Part shown: positions 36,930-45,545 of the stretch, piece by piece
Layout: every line of letters begins with the position of its first letter
Position numbering within the stretch: position 1 is the stretch's first letter
Assembly: GCF_036250695.1 (NCBI RefSeq)
Contig: NZ_CP109427.1
Span: 124,001-188,000 of the forward strand
Reading direction: 5' to 3'
DNA from: Streptomyces sp. NBC_01497
GTDB lineage: Bacteria > Actinomycetota > Actinomycetes > Streptomycetales > Streptomycetaceae
DNA: 64,000 nt
The notes under the pieces: model-generated
What the model was told of the DNA's origin: nothing
Seen by the model: only the letters and a program-made list of their open reading frames with translations
The model's database searches: none
Made by a program: the position numbers and the translations under genes

Positions 36930-38144
36930 TCAGCGGGTGACCATGAGCTTGCGGACGCCGTAGTTGGTGCCGGTGAAGTCCATGGGGACCTCTTCGAGAG
37001 GGGTGGCCAGGCGCAGGTTGGGGAAGCGCTGGAAGAGTTTGGGCAGTACCGACTTCAGTTCGGCGCGGGCGACGTTCTGGCCCAGGCACTGGTGGACGCC
37101 GTAGCCGAAGGCTATGTGGCGGGTCATCTTGCGGTCGATGTCGAGGGCGTCGGGGTCCTGGAAGGCGCGGGGGTCACGGTTGGCGGCATTCATCGCTGCC
37201 ACGACCAGGTCGCCCTTCTTGATCTGGGCGCCGGCGATGTCCAGGTCTTCCTTGGCGACGCGGCCGAGTCCGAACTGGACGATGGTCAGGTAGCGCATCA
37301 GCTCCTCGACCGCGGTGCCGATCTTCTCCGGGTGCTGGATGAGGTCGTTGCGCTGTTCGTCGTGGGTGAGGAGGGTGAGGGTGGACAGGCCCATCATGGC
37401 CGCGGTGGTGTCGTGTCCGGCGAACAGCAGCAGGACGCCGATACCGATGAGTTGCTTCTCGGTCAAGATGGCGTCGTCGCCCGCGGCCTTGCTGATCAGT
37501 TCGGCAAGGATGCCGTCGGTGGCGCCGGTGCGGCGCTTCTCGGCAACCAGGCTGGTGATGTAGTCGATCAGCCAGTGGCCACCCGCGTCGCGCTCTTCCC
37601 GGGTCTTGCCCACGTCCATCATGCTCATGGTGGCGTGGTGGAAGCCGTCGCGGTCCTCGTAGGGGACGCCGAGCAGTTCGCAGATGACCAGGCACGGGAT
37701 GGGCAGGGCCATGGCCTCGACGAAGTCGAAGGTCTCGGGGCCCGCGGCGATGGCGTCCAGGTGCTCGTCGACGACCCGGTCGATGTAGGGCTGGAGCTTG
37801 TTCTGCACGGCCTTGGGGGTGAAGCGGGCGGTGAGCAGTCGCCGGTAGACACTGTGGTCGGGCTCGTCCATCATCACGAAGACCGGGTCAAAGGGCGCGC
37901 TCTCGCCGGCCTCGTCGACCTCGCCCTCGGGTGTGTCGTGGCGCGGGCGGCGTGCGCTGAGGCGGGGGTCGCTGAAGACCTGGCTGGCCTCCTCGAAGCG
38001 GGTGGCCAGCCAGCCGGTGGTGCCGTTGGGGAAGCGGACGTTGAGGATGGGCTGGTCCTCGCGCAGCTGGGTGTACTGCGCCGGCGGGTCCAGGGGGCGG
38101 TGGGGGTCGCGGGTGATGGGCTGGCGGACGAGGTCGTCGGTCAC
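36930..38144 (-). CDS. Cytochrome P450
   Basis: A 404-residue soluble bacterial P450. I-helix oxygen-binding motif LLLFAGHDTTAAMMG, K-helix ExxR in EELMRYL, and the heme loop IAFGYGVHQCLGQNVARAEL with the cysteine thiolate near residue 350. GTG at 38144 overlaps the stop of the upstream fusion gene by four bases, so it is translated as part of a four-gene operon with its own ferredoxin and reductase. The style (MMDEPDHSVYRRLLTARFTP) is close to CYP105/CYP107-type enzymes. Substrate unknown. Confidence 0.93.
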   Translation of the reverse strand: MTDDLVRQPITRDPHRPLDPPAQYTQLREDQPILNVRFPNGTTGWLATRFEEASQVFSDPRLSARRPRHDTPEGEVDEAGESAPFDPVFVMMDEPDHSVYRRLLTARFTPKAVQNKLQPYIDRVVDEHLDAIAAGPETFDFVEAMALPIPCLVICELLGVPYEDRDGFHHATMSMMDVGKTREERDAGGHWLIDYITSLVAEKRRTGATDGILAELISKAAGDDAILTEKQLIGIGVLLLFAGHDTTAAMMGLSTLTLLTHDEQRNDLIQHPEKIGTAVEELMRYLTIVQFGLGRVAKEDLDIAGAQIKKGDLVVAAMNAANRDPRAFQDPDALDIDRKMTRHIAFGYGVHQCLGQNVARAELKSVLPKLFQRFPNLRLATPLEEVPMDFTGTNYGVRKLMVTR

Positions 38145-39412
38145 TTGGTCTCCTGCTGGGTGTGCTCGTTGATGGCGGCGGTGATGCCGGTGTGGGCGGC
38201 GGTGGCTTTGCACCAGCCGGTGTAGGCGGCCAGGTGGAGTGCCGCTTCCCGCAGTTGTTCGGGGGTCAGTTCGTCGTTGATCAGCCCGCCGCGGGCGATG
38301 ATCTGGATGAGTTCGGGGCGGCCGACGGTGGCGGCGACGCCGAGGGTGAGCAGTCGCCGGTCGCGGATGGACAGGCCGGGGCGGGACCAGACCTGGGCGA
38401 AGAGGTAGCTGGTCGTTTCGTCGGTGAACGGGTCTCCGCTGGGCTCCGCCGGCATCTGGGCGCTGAAGCCGGGACCGTAGGCGGCGTCCATCATCTCCAG
38501 GCCGAACCGGTGCAGGCTCTCCTGGCTGTCCGCGGCCGCTGCCTCCGGCTCGTCCGGTGATGTGCTGGTGCCGGGGTCCTCTTCGAGTTGCAGTGTCTGG
38601 CGCACGCCGGCCTCGGTTGCCTCGACGAGGGGGACGTCGACGCCCAGGGCGGAGGCGAGGTCGCGGGCGGCAGCGAGGTCCTTGGCCATCAGGGGTTTGA
38701 TCTGCCGGCCGATGGCCTCGGGCAGCCGGCCGTCGGGGTCCTGGAAACGCAGGAGTTGGAGGAGGGTGTGGCCTTCGGGGTCGGCGGTATCGATGACCTC
38801 GGCGAGCTGGTCCGGGTTCACCCCGGCTGCTCGGGCCAGGGCGGACGCCTCGTGGACGGTGCGCCAACTGCCATAGGTAACGACGTTGCGGGCGATCTTG
38901 GTGGCCATCCCTGCGCCCAGCGGCCCGCAGTGCACGACCTTCTTCGCCCAGTCCTCCAGCACCGGCCTCGCCGCCTCGACGGTGGCCTCGACGCCGCCGA
39001 CGATGGCGACCATGCCGTTCCCGGCTGCCTTGTCACCGGGGGTGACGCCGCAGTCCAGGAAGCCCACGTTCCGTTCGTCGCACAGGGCGGCCAACTCGTG
39101 GACAACCGGCAGCGCGACCGTGGACTGCAGGACGATCACCAGTCCCGGACGGGCCGCCGACAGCAGGCCGTCCCTGCCGCCGATGACCTCACGGGCCTGG
39201 TCGGCGTTGACGACGGCGACCATCACGACATCGCTGCTCCGCGCCACCTCGGCCGGTGAGCCGAGCGGCTCCGGGACACCCGACAGATGCGCCGAGGCGT
39301 CCGGACGGATGTCGTAAACCACGGGCGTACGACCTCGCCGGGCAAGGCTGACGGCGACCCCGCCGCCGATCATTCCCAGGCCGACCACACCGGCCCGAAG
39401 TTCGTCCGTCAT
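38141..39412 (-). CDS. Beta-hydroxyacid dehydrogenase-carboxymuconolactone decarboxylase fusion
   Basis: A 423-residue two-domain protein. Residues 1-285 are a 3-hydroxyisobutyrate-dehydrogenase-like enzyme: GVVGLGMIGGGVAVSLARRG (NAD(P) loop), DCGVTPGDKAAGNGMVAIVG (substrate loop), and GAGMATKIARNVVTYG with the catalytic Lys. After an acidic linker (about 290-310) comes a carboxymuconolactone-decarboxylase/AhpD-like domain: TSYLFAQVWSRPGLSIRDRR, LLTLGVAATVGRPELIQIIA, LREAALHLAAYTGWCKATAA. It lacks the AhpD CxxC. ATG overlaps the reductase stop and its stop overlaps the P450 start by four bases. It probably processes the P450 product (alcohol oxidation then decarboxylation or isomerisation); that is inference. 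Confidence 0.87.
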   Translation of the reverse strand: MTDELRAGVVGLGMIGGGVAVSLARRGRTPVVYDIRPDASAHLSGVPEPLGSPAEVARSSDVVMVAVVNADQAREVIGGRDGLLSAARPGLVIVLQSTVALPVVHELAALCDERNVGFLDCGVTPGDKAAGNGMVAIVGGVEATVEAARPVLEDWAKKVVHCGPLGAGMATKIARNVVTYGSWRTVHEASALARAAGVNPDQLAEVIDTADPEGHTLLQLLRFQDPDGRLPEAIGRQIKPLMAKDLAAARDLASALGVDVPLVEATEAGVRQTLQLEEDPGTSTSPDEPEAAAADSQESLHRFGLEMMDAAYGPGFSAQMPAEPSGDPFTDETTSYLFAQVWSRPGLSIRDRRLLTLGVAATVGRPELIQIIARGGLINDELTPEQLREAALHLAAYTGWCKATAAHTGITAAINEHTQQETK

Positions 39413-40614
39413 GCCGCACTCTCCACTTCGACAACGGCCGCCTCGGCGACCTGCGCCCGATAACCGCGCAAGGCGCGCGCCATGTTGACGCCGACCGCCG
39501 CGCAGACCCGGCCCCTTGTGGCGTAGAGGGCGATCAGCCTGCGGTCGGTGAGACTGCCTTCGACGATCCGCACCTCGTCGGCGCCCCGGGAGCGGCCGTA
39601 GATCTGGATCTTCAGGTCGTACTGGTCGGACCAGATATAGGGCACCGAGTCGAAGGGCCGTGCACATTCCGGGCCGGCCAGGATGTTACGGGCGACGGCC
39701 AGGCCCTGCTCGGCGGCGTTGGTGCGGTGCTCGATACGGACCGGCTCCTGGGTGCGGGGGTCCAGCCAGGAAGCAACGTCGCCTGCGGCCCAGACGCCGA
39801 AACCGGCGTAGAGGGTGGCGTCGCACTCCACACCGTTGCCGACGGGGACGCCGCTGCCGGCGAGCCACTCCACGTTCGGCTGAGCGCCGATGCCGACCAG
39901 GACGGCGTCGGCGGCGATGGTGCGGCCGTCGGCCAGCCGCACCCCGCAGGCCCGTCCCCCGTCGGTCAGGACCTGGCCGGCCATGGCACCGGTCTCGATG
40001 TGCACGCCGTGCTCCGTGTGCACATTGCCGAGCATGGACCCCAACTCGTCCCCGAGCGCGCCGCCCATGGGCTGCGCGGTGTCGGTGACGAGGGTGACCT
40101 CGCAGCCCAGGCCCCGGGCGACGGCGGCGGCCTCGGCGCCGACGAAGCCGCCGCCGACCACCACCAGGTGCGGCTTGCCGGCCAGAGCCTCGCGCAGGGC
40201 GAGAGCGTCCTCCACCGTGCGCAGGACGTGCACGCCGGCCACCCCGTCGGTACCGGGCAGACGCCGGGCGCGCGTACCGGTGGCCACCACCAGGGTGTCG
40301 TAGCCGGCCAATCCGCCGTCGGCCAGAGCAATCGTGCGCTTTCGTGCGTCCAGCGCGACAGCCCGCGCCCCCAGACGCAGATCGACCCCGAGGGCTTCGA
40401 AGTCGCCCGGGTCACGCAGGCGCAGACGGTCGGTCTCCCAGGCGCCGGACAGCAGTTGCTTGGACAGCGGCGGTCGGTCGTAGGGGAGGTGCGTCTCCTC
40501 ACCGATCCACGTGATCGACCCGGCGTACCCCTCGCGACGCAGTCCCTCCACGACACTCAGGCCCGCCGCCGAGGCACCGACGACAGTCACCCGGGAGGGG
40601 CCCGGGGTGGTCAC
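39409..40614 (-). CDS. NAD(P)H-dependent ferredoxin reductase (FAD)
   Basis: A 401-residue enzyme delivering electrons from NAD(P)H to the adjacent ferredoxin. FAD loop VTVVGASAAGLSVVEGLRRE, NAD(P) loop LVVVGGGFVGAEAAAVARG, the ATGTRARRLPG motif, and the second FAD motif VWAAGDVASWLDP. The C-terminal domain follows BenD/CamA-type reductases. GTG at 40614 overlaps the ferredoxin stop by four bases and its stop overlaps the next ATG. Confidence 0.92.
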   Translation of the reverse strand: MTTPGPSRVTVVGASAAGLSVVEGLRREGYAGSITWIGEETHLPYDRPPLSKQLLSGAWETDRLRLRDPGDFEALGVDLRLGARAVALDARKRTIALADGGLAGYDTLVVATGTRARRLPGTDGVAGVHVLRTVEDALALREALAGKPHLVVVGGGFVGAEAAAVARGLGCEVTLVTDTAQPMGGALGDELGSMLGNVHTEHGVHIETGAMAGQVLTDGGRACGVRLADGRTIAADAVLVGIGAQPNVEWLAGSGVPVGNGVECDATLYAGFGVWAAGDVASWLDPRTQEPVRIEHRTNAAEQGLAVARNILAGPECARPFDSVPYIWSDQYDLKIQIYGRSRGADEVRIVEGSLTDRRLIALYATRGRVCAAVGVNMARALRGYRAQVAEAAVVEVESAA

Positions 40615-40805
40615 TGCTCCACCTTGATCACGGCAGCCGGGCAGAGGGCGGCCGCTTGGCGGACGTTCTCCTCCTGCTCGGCCGACGGACGGGGGTGGAG
40701 CAGGACCACGACACCGTCGTCGTCCCGCTGGTCGAAGACGTCCGGCGCGGCCAGGACGCACTGGCCCGCGCCGCAGCACTTGTCGAAATCGATGGAGATG
40801 TTCAT
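40611..40805 (-). CDS. [3Fe-4S]-type ferredoxin
   Basis: A 64-residue P450-type ferredoxin: ISIDFDKCCGAGQCVLAAPD gives C-x5-C (positions 11 or 12 and 17), and ALCPAAVI the C-P ligand near residue 55. The [3Fe-4S] form is expected because the second cysteine of the canonical 4Fe motif is replaced. First gene of the operon, with GAGGTGG eight bases before the ATG. It passes electrons from the reductase to the P450. Confidence 0.92.
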   Translation of the reverse strand: MNISIDFDKCCGAGQCVLAAPDVFDQRDDDGVVVLLHPRPSAEQEENVRQAAALCPAAVIKVEQ

Positions 40806-40856
40806 GGAAGCCACCTCGGTCAAGCCCCTCACCAGGGGCGACACGGTCGAGTAGCC

Positions 40857-40875
40857 GGGGCAATTTTGTTGCCCC
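40857..40875. promoter_or_regulatory. Perfect hairpin in the ferredoxin operon leader
   Basis: GGGGCAA and TTGCCCC flank a five-base loop, 52 bases upstream of the ferredoxin start. It could be an operator, or a terminator for the TetR transcript reading toward the operon. Confidence 0.55.
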
Positions 40876-40897
40876 AGTCACCTAACTAAGTTCACTG
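40875..40897. promoter_or_regulatory. Imperfect 23-bp palindrome, TetR operator candidate
   Basis: The outer half-sites are CAGT and ACTG, with matching inner bases giving CAGTnAnCTnAnTnAGnTnACTG, 70-92 bases upstream of the ferredoxin start and beside the TetR gene. Confidence 0.5.
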
Positions 40898-41005
40898 AGC
40901 ACTGTACCCGTGCCTCCCTGGAACGCAACCGGGCCCAAGCCCGGGTGGCTGAAAAGGGGAGTCGGGCACTCGTGACGGTCGGCGCGCGGCTCGCCGCAGG
41001 AGCGG

Positions 41006-41743
41006 CTAGTCGTGGTTACGCGGCGTACCGGAGAGGATGGCCTTGATGTGGCGGGACGCGGCCGTCTCCGCGAGGGCGGCCGGAAAGGACGGCGACGGGC
41101 CCGGCGCCGGGGCGACGAGCGAGCCCAGCAGGCCGTCGGCCAACTGCAGGGTGAGGGCTTCGGTCGAGTCGTCGTGAAACATGCTGTGGTGCAGCGAGAC
41201 GATGCCGTGCAAACCCGCCCATAGCGTCTGCGCCGCCTGCTCGTAGGGCAGGGACAGCGCATATCCCGCCTCCCGGCACCCCAGGAAGCCGGACCGGAGG
41301 CCCGCCGAGATGCGGCGGGCCGGGTGTCCGCTGACCCTGGAGACCTCGACCGCCGGCTGTCGCACCTCGAACATCAGCCGGTAATGCCCCGGGTTGTGCA
41401 GCGCGAACCGGCAGTAGGCGTACGCCTGGGCCCGCAGCGGCTCGCGGGGGTCGACGCTGTCGCAGTCATCGGCGGCGCCGGCCATCCTCGCCGCGAGGTC
41501 GTCGTACTTGTCCGTCAGCGCCGCCCACACGAGCTCCGCCTTGTCGGCGAAGTGGAGATAGATGCTCGGCGCCGCGATCCCCACCTCCTTGGCGACCGCA
41601 CGCATCGTGAGCTTCTCCGCGCTGCCCCACTCGGCCAGCAGGTGGTTGACCGCGGCCAGAATCTCCCGGCGGAGCTGCTCACCCTGCCCCCGCCGGCTGC
41701 GGTCCCTGCTGCCGCCGGGTCTGACCGGCTCTGTGCTCGCCAT
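41006..41743 (-). CDS. TetR family transcriptional regulator
   Basis: A 245-residue protein. The N-terminal HTH is clear: REILAAVNHLLAEWGSAEKL, TMRAVAKEVGIAAPSIYLHF, ADKAELVWAALTDKYDDLAA. The C-terminal part (AYAYCRFALHNPGHYRLMFE, TLWAGLHGIVSLHHSM) is the TetR_C13/WHG-type ligand-binding domain. It is co-directional with and 200 bases upstream of the P450 operon, so probably its repressor; the effector may be the P450 substrate. Confidence 0.9.
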   Translation of the reverse strand: MASTEPVRPGGSRDRSRRGQGEQLRREILAAVNHLLAEWGSAEKLTMRAVAKEVGIAAPSIYLHFADKAELVWAALTDKYDDLAARMAGAADDCDSVDPREPLRAQAYAYCRFALHNPGHYRLMFEVRQPAVEVSRVSGHPARRISAGLRSGFLGCREAGYALSLPYEQAAQTLWAGLHGIVSLHHSMFHDDSTEALTLQLADGLLGSLVAPAPGPSPSFPAALAETAASRHIKAILSGTPRNHD

Positions 41744-42003
41744 CGATGACTACCTCCGGGATGTGCCGCACCAGGCTTGCCCGCTCGTGATGATGAACCG
41801 GTGGACCGGGCGAGAATCAGCCCGCTGACGACCAACCGCCGCCCGCTGGGCACCGGACCGACCCGCGCCGAAGTGTCGCGCATGCGAGACACGCAACCCG
41901 CAGTGCCGCCGCGTGCCCAGCTCGCCGCCGAACGCCTCCCATCCAGCCCGGCTGCCACATGATCCGCCCACCGAGCCGTCCGCGAGGCCAAACGCTGGGT
42001 ACG

Positions 42004-42549
42004 TCAGAGCTGTCTTGTGGCGAACAGGGTGGTCCCGTGCACCGCGTCTACTTCCTTGCGATCGGTCTCGGTGAATCCGACCTTGGCCAGCACACGGCGA
42101 GAAGCGGTATTCCAGTCCCGGACCGTGGCCCACAAACGTTCACACCCAGACGATCTCGCCCATTCCAGAACCGCCAACGAGGCCTCGGTCGCGTATCCCT
42201 GACGCCAGACTCGGCGTAGCAGCTCGAATGCCAGTTCGGGCTCCCCTACCGCCCCTCGCCCGCTGTCGACCAGCCCGCAGTAGCCGATGACGTCACGAGA
42301 TGTCTTCCGTTCGACCGCCAGCAACCCGGTCGACGACACTTGGTTGGTGCGGATCGAATCTTCGATCTCCGCGATCGTGGGGTGTCCGTCCGCGTCGATT
42401 CGGCGGTGCGGCGGCACTCGTGGATCACGTTCGGTCCACAGCTCACGCTGGACGGCAGCCTCGGCTACCCGCCAAGGCCTGAGCAGCAGACGACTCGTCT
42501 CGAGTACAACCTCGCTGCCCGGCGCGCCGACGGTCATGAGAGCAACCAT
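42004..42549 (-). CDS. GNAT N-acetyltransferase (RimJ/RimL type)
   Basis: A 181-residue acetyltransferase. ETSRLLLRPWRVAEA starts the RimJ/RimL-like fold; the acetyl-CoA-binding motif A region is RRVWRQGYATEASLAVLEWA; then CERLWATVRDWNTASRRVLA and KVGFTETDRKEV. Two ATGs four codons apart are possible starts. Substrate unknown. It is a free-standing gene. Confidence 0.87.
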   Translation of the reverse strand: MVALMTVGAPGSEVVLETSRLLLRPWRVAEAAVQRELWTERDPRVPPHRRIDADGHPTIAEIEDSIRTNQVSSTGLLAVERKTSRDVIGYCGLVDSGRGAVGEPELAFELLRRVWRQGYATEASLAVLEWARSSGCERLWATVRDWNTASRRVLAKVGFTETDRKEVDAVHGTTLFATRQL

Positions 42550-42744
42550 CTCACGGGCGTACGCGGTGTCGTGCCACTGGGCGCCGTCGGTCCTGACGAT
42601 TGCGGACGCTCGATATGCCGGGCCAACCGAGATCCATCCCCGAGCGTCGTCTTGGACCGCTGCACACTCGACTGTAACCGGGGGGACTCGTTGACCTGTG
42701 CGCCAGTGCAGCGACCCTTGCCTCGTCGGCGAGACCGTTCCGCC

Positions 42745-43430
42745 TCAGTACCGTGCGCCGACCACCCGGGCGGCCAATGCGTCCAGGGCCGCGAGGTCGT
42801 CAGCACTCAACTCGATGTCAAGGGCCGCCACGTTCTGCTCCAGCCGCTTCACTCGCTTCGTGCCGGGGATCGGGACCACCGGGGTGCCGAGCTTCCCGCT
42901 CTGGGCGGCGACCCAGGCGAGGGCGATCTGGCCCGCCGTGACACCCTTGGCCCCTGCGATCTCCTTCACCGCGTCGGCGATCGCCTGATTCGCGGCGGCG
43001 GCTTCCACCGTGAAGCGGGCAAGCCGGCGGCGCCCGTCATTCGCGGCCAGCGCGCTTGCGTCGACCGTGCCGGTCAGGAAGCCACGGACCAGTGGGGAGT
43101 AGGCCACCAGGCCGACCCCCAGCTCCGCGGCCACACCGGCGACATTGGTCTCCGGGTCGCGCGTCCACAGCGAGTACTCGCTCTGCACCGCGGCGACCGG
43201 GTGAACCGTGTACGCCATCCATAACTGCTCGCCGCTGACCTCGGACAGACCCAGGTGGCGGACCTTGCCCTCGGCGACGAGTTCAGACATGGCTCCGACC
43301 GACTCCTCAAGGGGAATGTCGGGGTTGACCCGGTGGAGGTAGTACAGGTCGATGCGATCGGTGCCCAGGCGTAGCAGCGAGGCGTCCGCGGCGGCCTTGA
43401 CGTAGTCAGGGTCATTGTTGATGACGACCT
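42745..43430 (-). pseudogene. Aldo/keto reductase lacking its N-terminal third
   Basis: From the junction at about 43430 the frame reads [40 protein letters not shown] (catalytic His), [52 protein letters not shown] and [20 protein letters not shown] to the normal C-terminus. The first 100 or so residues with catalytic Asp, Tyr and Lys are missing and there is no start. It abuts head-to-head an equally N-truncated SDR gene. Confidence 0.8.
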
Positions 43431-43803
43431 TGGCGGCGTGATCGTCAACATCTCATCGGGAGCGGCCCTCACGCCGGCGCCGCCATTGGCTCACTACGGT
43501 GCCGCCAAGGCCGCCCTCAACACCTACAGCAAAGCGCTCGCTTCCGAGCTCGCGCCTGCCGGAATCCGTGTCACCACGATCATCCCCGGCAACGTGCTCA
43601 CCCCGGGCGCCGACGCGATCCGCCAGAACTTCGCCGACGCGATGGACGTCCCGCTTGCCGCCACCACGGCGGGCATCCCTCTGGGTCGTCCCGGAGATCC
43701 GCGCGACATCGCCGAGGCCGTCGCCTACCTCACATCGGACCGGGCTCAGTGGGTCACCGGCGTAAGCCTGACAGTCGACGGCGGCGAACTCCCCGTCATC
43801 TAA
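43431..43803 (+). pseudogene. SDR oxidoreductase lacking its N-terminal half
   Basis: The frame starts at the junction with [15 protein letters not shown] (catalytic Ser region) and continues HYGAAKAALNTYSKALASEL (YxxxK active site), APAGIRVTTIIPGNVLTPG, and VAYLTSDRAQWVTGVSLTVD, GGELPVI. The Rossmann GxxxGxG half is absent, so it is inactive. About 120-130 residues are missing. Confidence 0.82.
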
Positions 43804-43899
43804 CCGCCGGGCCCCGACCCGCCCCCACCACAACTCCGGCAGCACGCCACAGCCCCCGCACCGCCGCGCACCAGGTGCGTGCAGCCGACGCACCAGGCC

Positions 43900-44479
43900 C
43901 GGGCCCGGGCACCGCCCCCACCAGGGAGACGGTGGTGTTGACGGAGGCGCTCCAGTTGGGGAAGAAGCCGCGGCTGGTGGGGGCGAGGACCGGGAAGCGG
44001 GCGATGTTCACCGGGCGGTGCGAGCCGGTGAACAGTGGGGCGTAGAGAGCGCGTCCGGGTTGACGCCGAGGATGTCCAGGCGGCCGTTGCGGATGAAGGC
44101 CGGGGAGTCGGTCATGGACTCCAGGACGCGCTGGAGGCTTGCGGGCACTGACTGGTTGGCTCTGCGGGAGGCGCGGCGCGCCGGGCCGCGGCGCTGGGGG
44201 GCGGCCAGGTCCTGCAGGTGGGCGCGTTCGGCCTCGTCCAGTTGCAGGGCCCGGCCGACGGAGTCGAGGACCTCTTCGGAAGCGCCGGCGAGCCGACCGC
44301 GCTCGACGCGGCCTGCCGTAGTCGATGCCGATACCGGCCGGCAGGGCGACCTCTTCACGGCGCAGGCCGGGCACCCTGCGGTTGCCGCTGCCGAAGGCGG
44401 GCAGACCGGCCTGCTGCGGGGTGATCTTGGCGCGGCGGGTGGTGGCGAGGAACTCGCGGATCTCATGGTCGGTGTCCAT
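43900..44479 (-). pseudogene. XRE regulator with MmyB-like ligand domain, multiply frameshifted
   Basis: It starts at 44479 (MDTDHEIREFLATTRRAKIT, VPGLRREEVALPAGIGIDY). A shift follows near 44330, then YGRVERG-type GRVERGRLAGASEEVLDSVG, RALQLDEAERAHLQDLAAPQ and SVPASLQRVLESMTDSPAFI, RNGRLDILGVN. Another shift near 44040 leads to LGRALYAPLFTGSHRPVNIA and NWSASVNTTVSLVGAVPG. The end of the ligand domain is lost. It is divergent from the decarboxylase operon at 44705 and may once have controlled it. Confidence 0.7.
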
Positions 44480-44680
44480 GCCGTCCAGGCCAGGCACCGT
44501 GGAGCAGGGCTGGGGCGTTCTGTCCGTGCCTGTAACGGCAGTGCCTTCCTCACGGCTGTGAGCTGCGGTTTCCTCGTTGGTGGCAGCGGATGTGGCTGCG
44601 GTCCGCGAAGGGTGGGAACCCCTCTGCGGATGCCGTACGGCCCGGCAGGGCCGACGGTGAGGAGTGCCGCATCCCGTGTT

Positions 44681-44690
44681 CGAACGTTCG
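44681..44690. promoter_or_regulatory. Perfect 10-bp palindrome CGAACGTTCG
   Basis: It lies 15 bases upstream of the decarboxylase ATG in the divergent region with the XRE gene; a candidate operator. Confidence 0.45.
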
Positions 44691-44704
44691 TAGGGAGTCC
44701 TCTT

Positions 44705-45023
44705 ATGGCGCAGCAGTCCGCCCCAGGAACTGGCCGGCATTGCGCCGAAGCTGGTCGGGATCACCAACGAGATCCTGTTCCAGGACGTGTGGGAGCGGCC
44801 CGGACTGTCGCCGCGGGACCGCAGCCTGGTCACCGTGAGTGTGCTGGCCGTCCTCTACCGCAGCGAGCAGCTGCCTTACCACCTGGGTGTGGCCCTGGAC
44901 AACGGGCTCACGGTGGAGGAGTTGTCCGAGGCGATCACCCATCTCGCCTTCTACGCCGGATGGCCCAACGCCATGACCGCAATCACCCAGCTGAAGAACA
45001 TCGCCGACGAACGCATCGCCTGA
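44705..45023 (+). pseudogene. Carboxymuconolactone decarboxylase family protein, frameshift near the start
   Basis: ATG 44705 follows GGGAG at a good distance and gives MAQQSAPG. One base is then missing near 44727, and the rest is in the next frame: ELAGIAPKLVGITNEILFQD, VWERPGLSPRDRSLVTVSVL, ALDNGLTVEELSEAITHLAF, YAGWPNAMTAITQLKNIADE. Corrected, it is a normal 106-residue CMD protein. No alternative start exists in the second frame before a GTG inside the conserved region. First gene of a CMD-cupin-AKR set. Confidence 0.75.
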
Positions 45024-45095
45024 TCACCGGCGCAACCAGCGCAACTACGCCCCGCACGGTCAGCGGAGCGCGTCGAATTCAACGGAGAGAACGAG

Positions 45096-45545
45096 ATGGC
45101 TGGCAACGAATTCGAGCAGATCTTCCCCCTGGGGGAGAAGAACGACGCCTTCGCCCGGTACTTCACCGGCCAGAGCTACCTAGCTCCGCTCGCCTCGGGG
45201 AACGTTCCCGTCAGCAACGTCTCCTTCGAGCCGGGGTGCCGCAACACGGGGTGCCGCAACAACTGGCACATCCACCACGGCACGGGTGGCGGCGGCGACC
45301 AGATTCTGCTGTGCACGGCGGGCAGCGGCTGGTACCAGGCTGAGGGTGAGAAGCCCGTCAGTATGGAGCCGGGAGCAGTGGTCCGCGTCCCGGTGGGCAC
45401 GAAGCACTGGCACGGGGCGAAGGCCGACTCGTGGTTCTCCCACGTCGCCTTCATCACCCCGGGCGAAGACCTCAGCAACGAATGGCTTGAGCCCGTCACC
45501 GACGAGGTGTACGGCAAGCTGCCGAAGAACGGAGCGAACGCATGA
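45096..45545 (+). CDS. Cupin domain protein
   Basis: A 149-residue single-cupin protein. Motif 1: NNWHIHHGTGGGGDQILLCT (metal-binding His residues and Gln in the Glu position) and WYQAEGEKPVSMEPG; motif 2: VPVGTKHWHGAKADSWFSHV with the last His. GGAGAG precedes the ATG. The stop overlaps the next ATG by four bases. Such cupins travel with CMD proteins and aldo/keto reductases in many bacteria; the activity is unclear. Confidence 0.88.
   Translation: MAGNEFEQIFPLGEKNDAFARYFTGQSYLAPLASGNVPVSNVSFEPGCRNTGCRNNWHIHHGTGGGGDQILLCTAGSGWYQAEGEKPVSMEPGAVVRVPVGTKHWHGAKADSWFSHVAFITPGEDLSNEWLEPVTDEVYGKLPKNGANA

Noticed and set aside
36366..38225. 619-residue plus-strand open frame opposite the P450
   Set aside because: The minus strand encodes all P450 signature motifs in a coupled operon; the plus frame has only biased composition.
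39727..40854. 375-residue plus-strand open frame opposite the ferredoxin reductase
   Set aside because: Shadow of the reductase, which has intact FAD and NAD loops.
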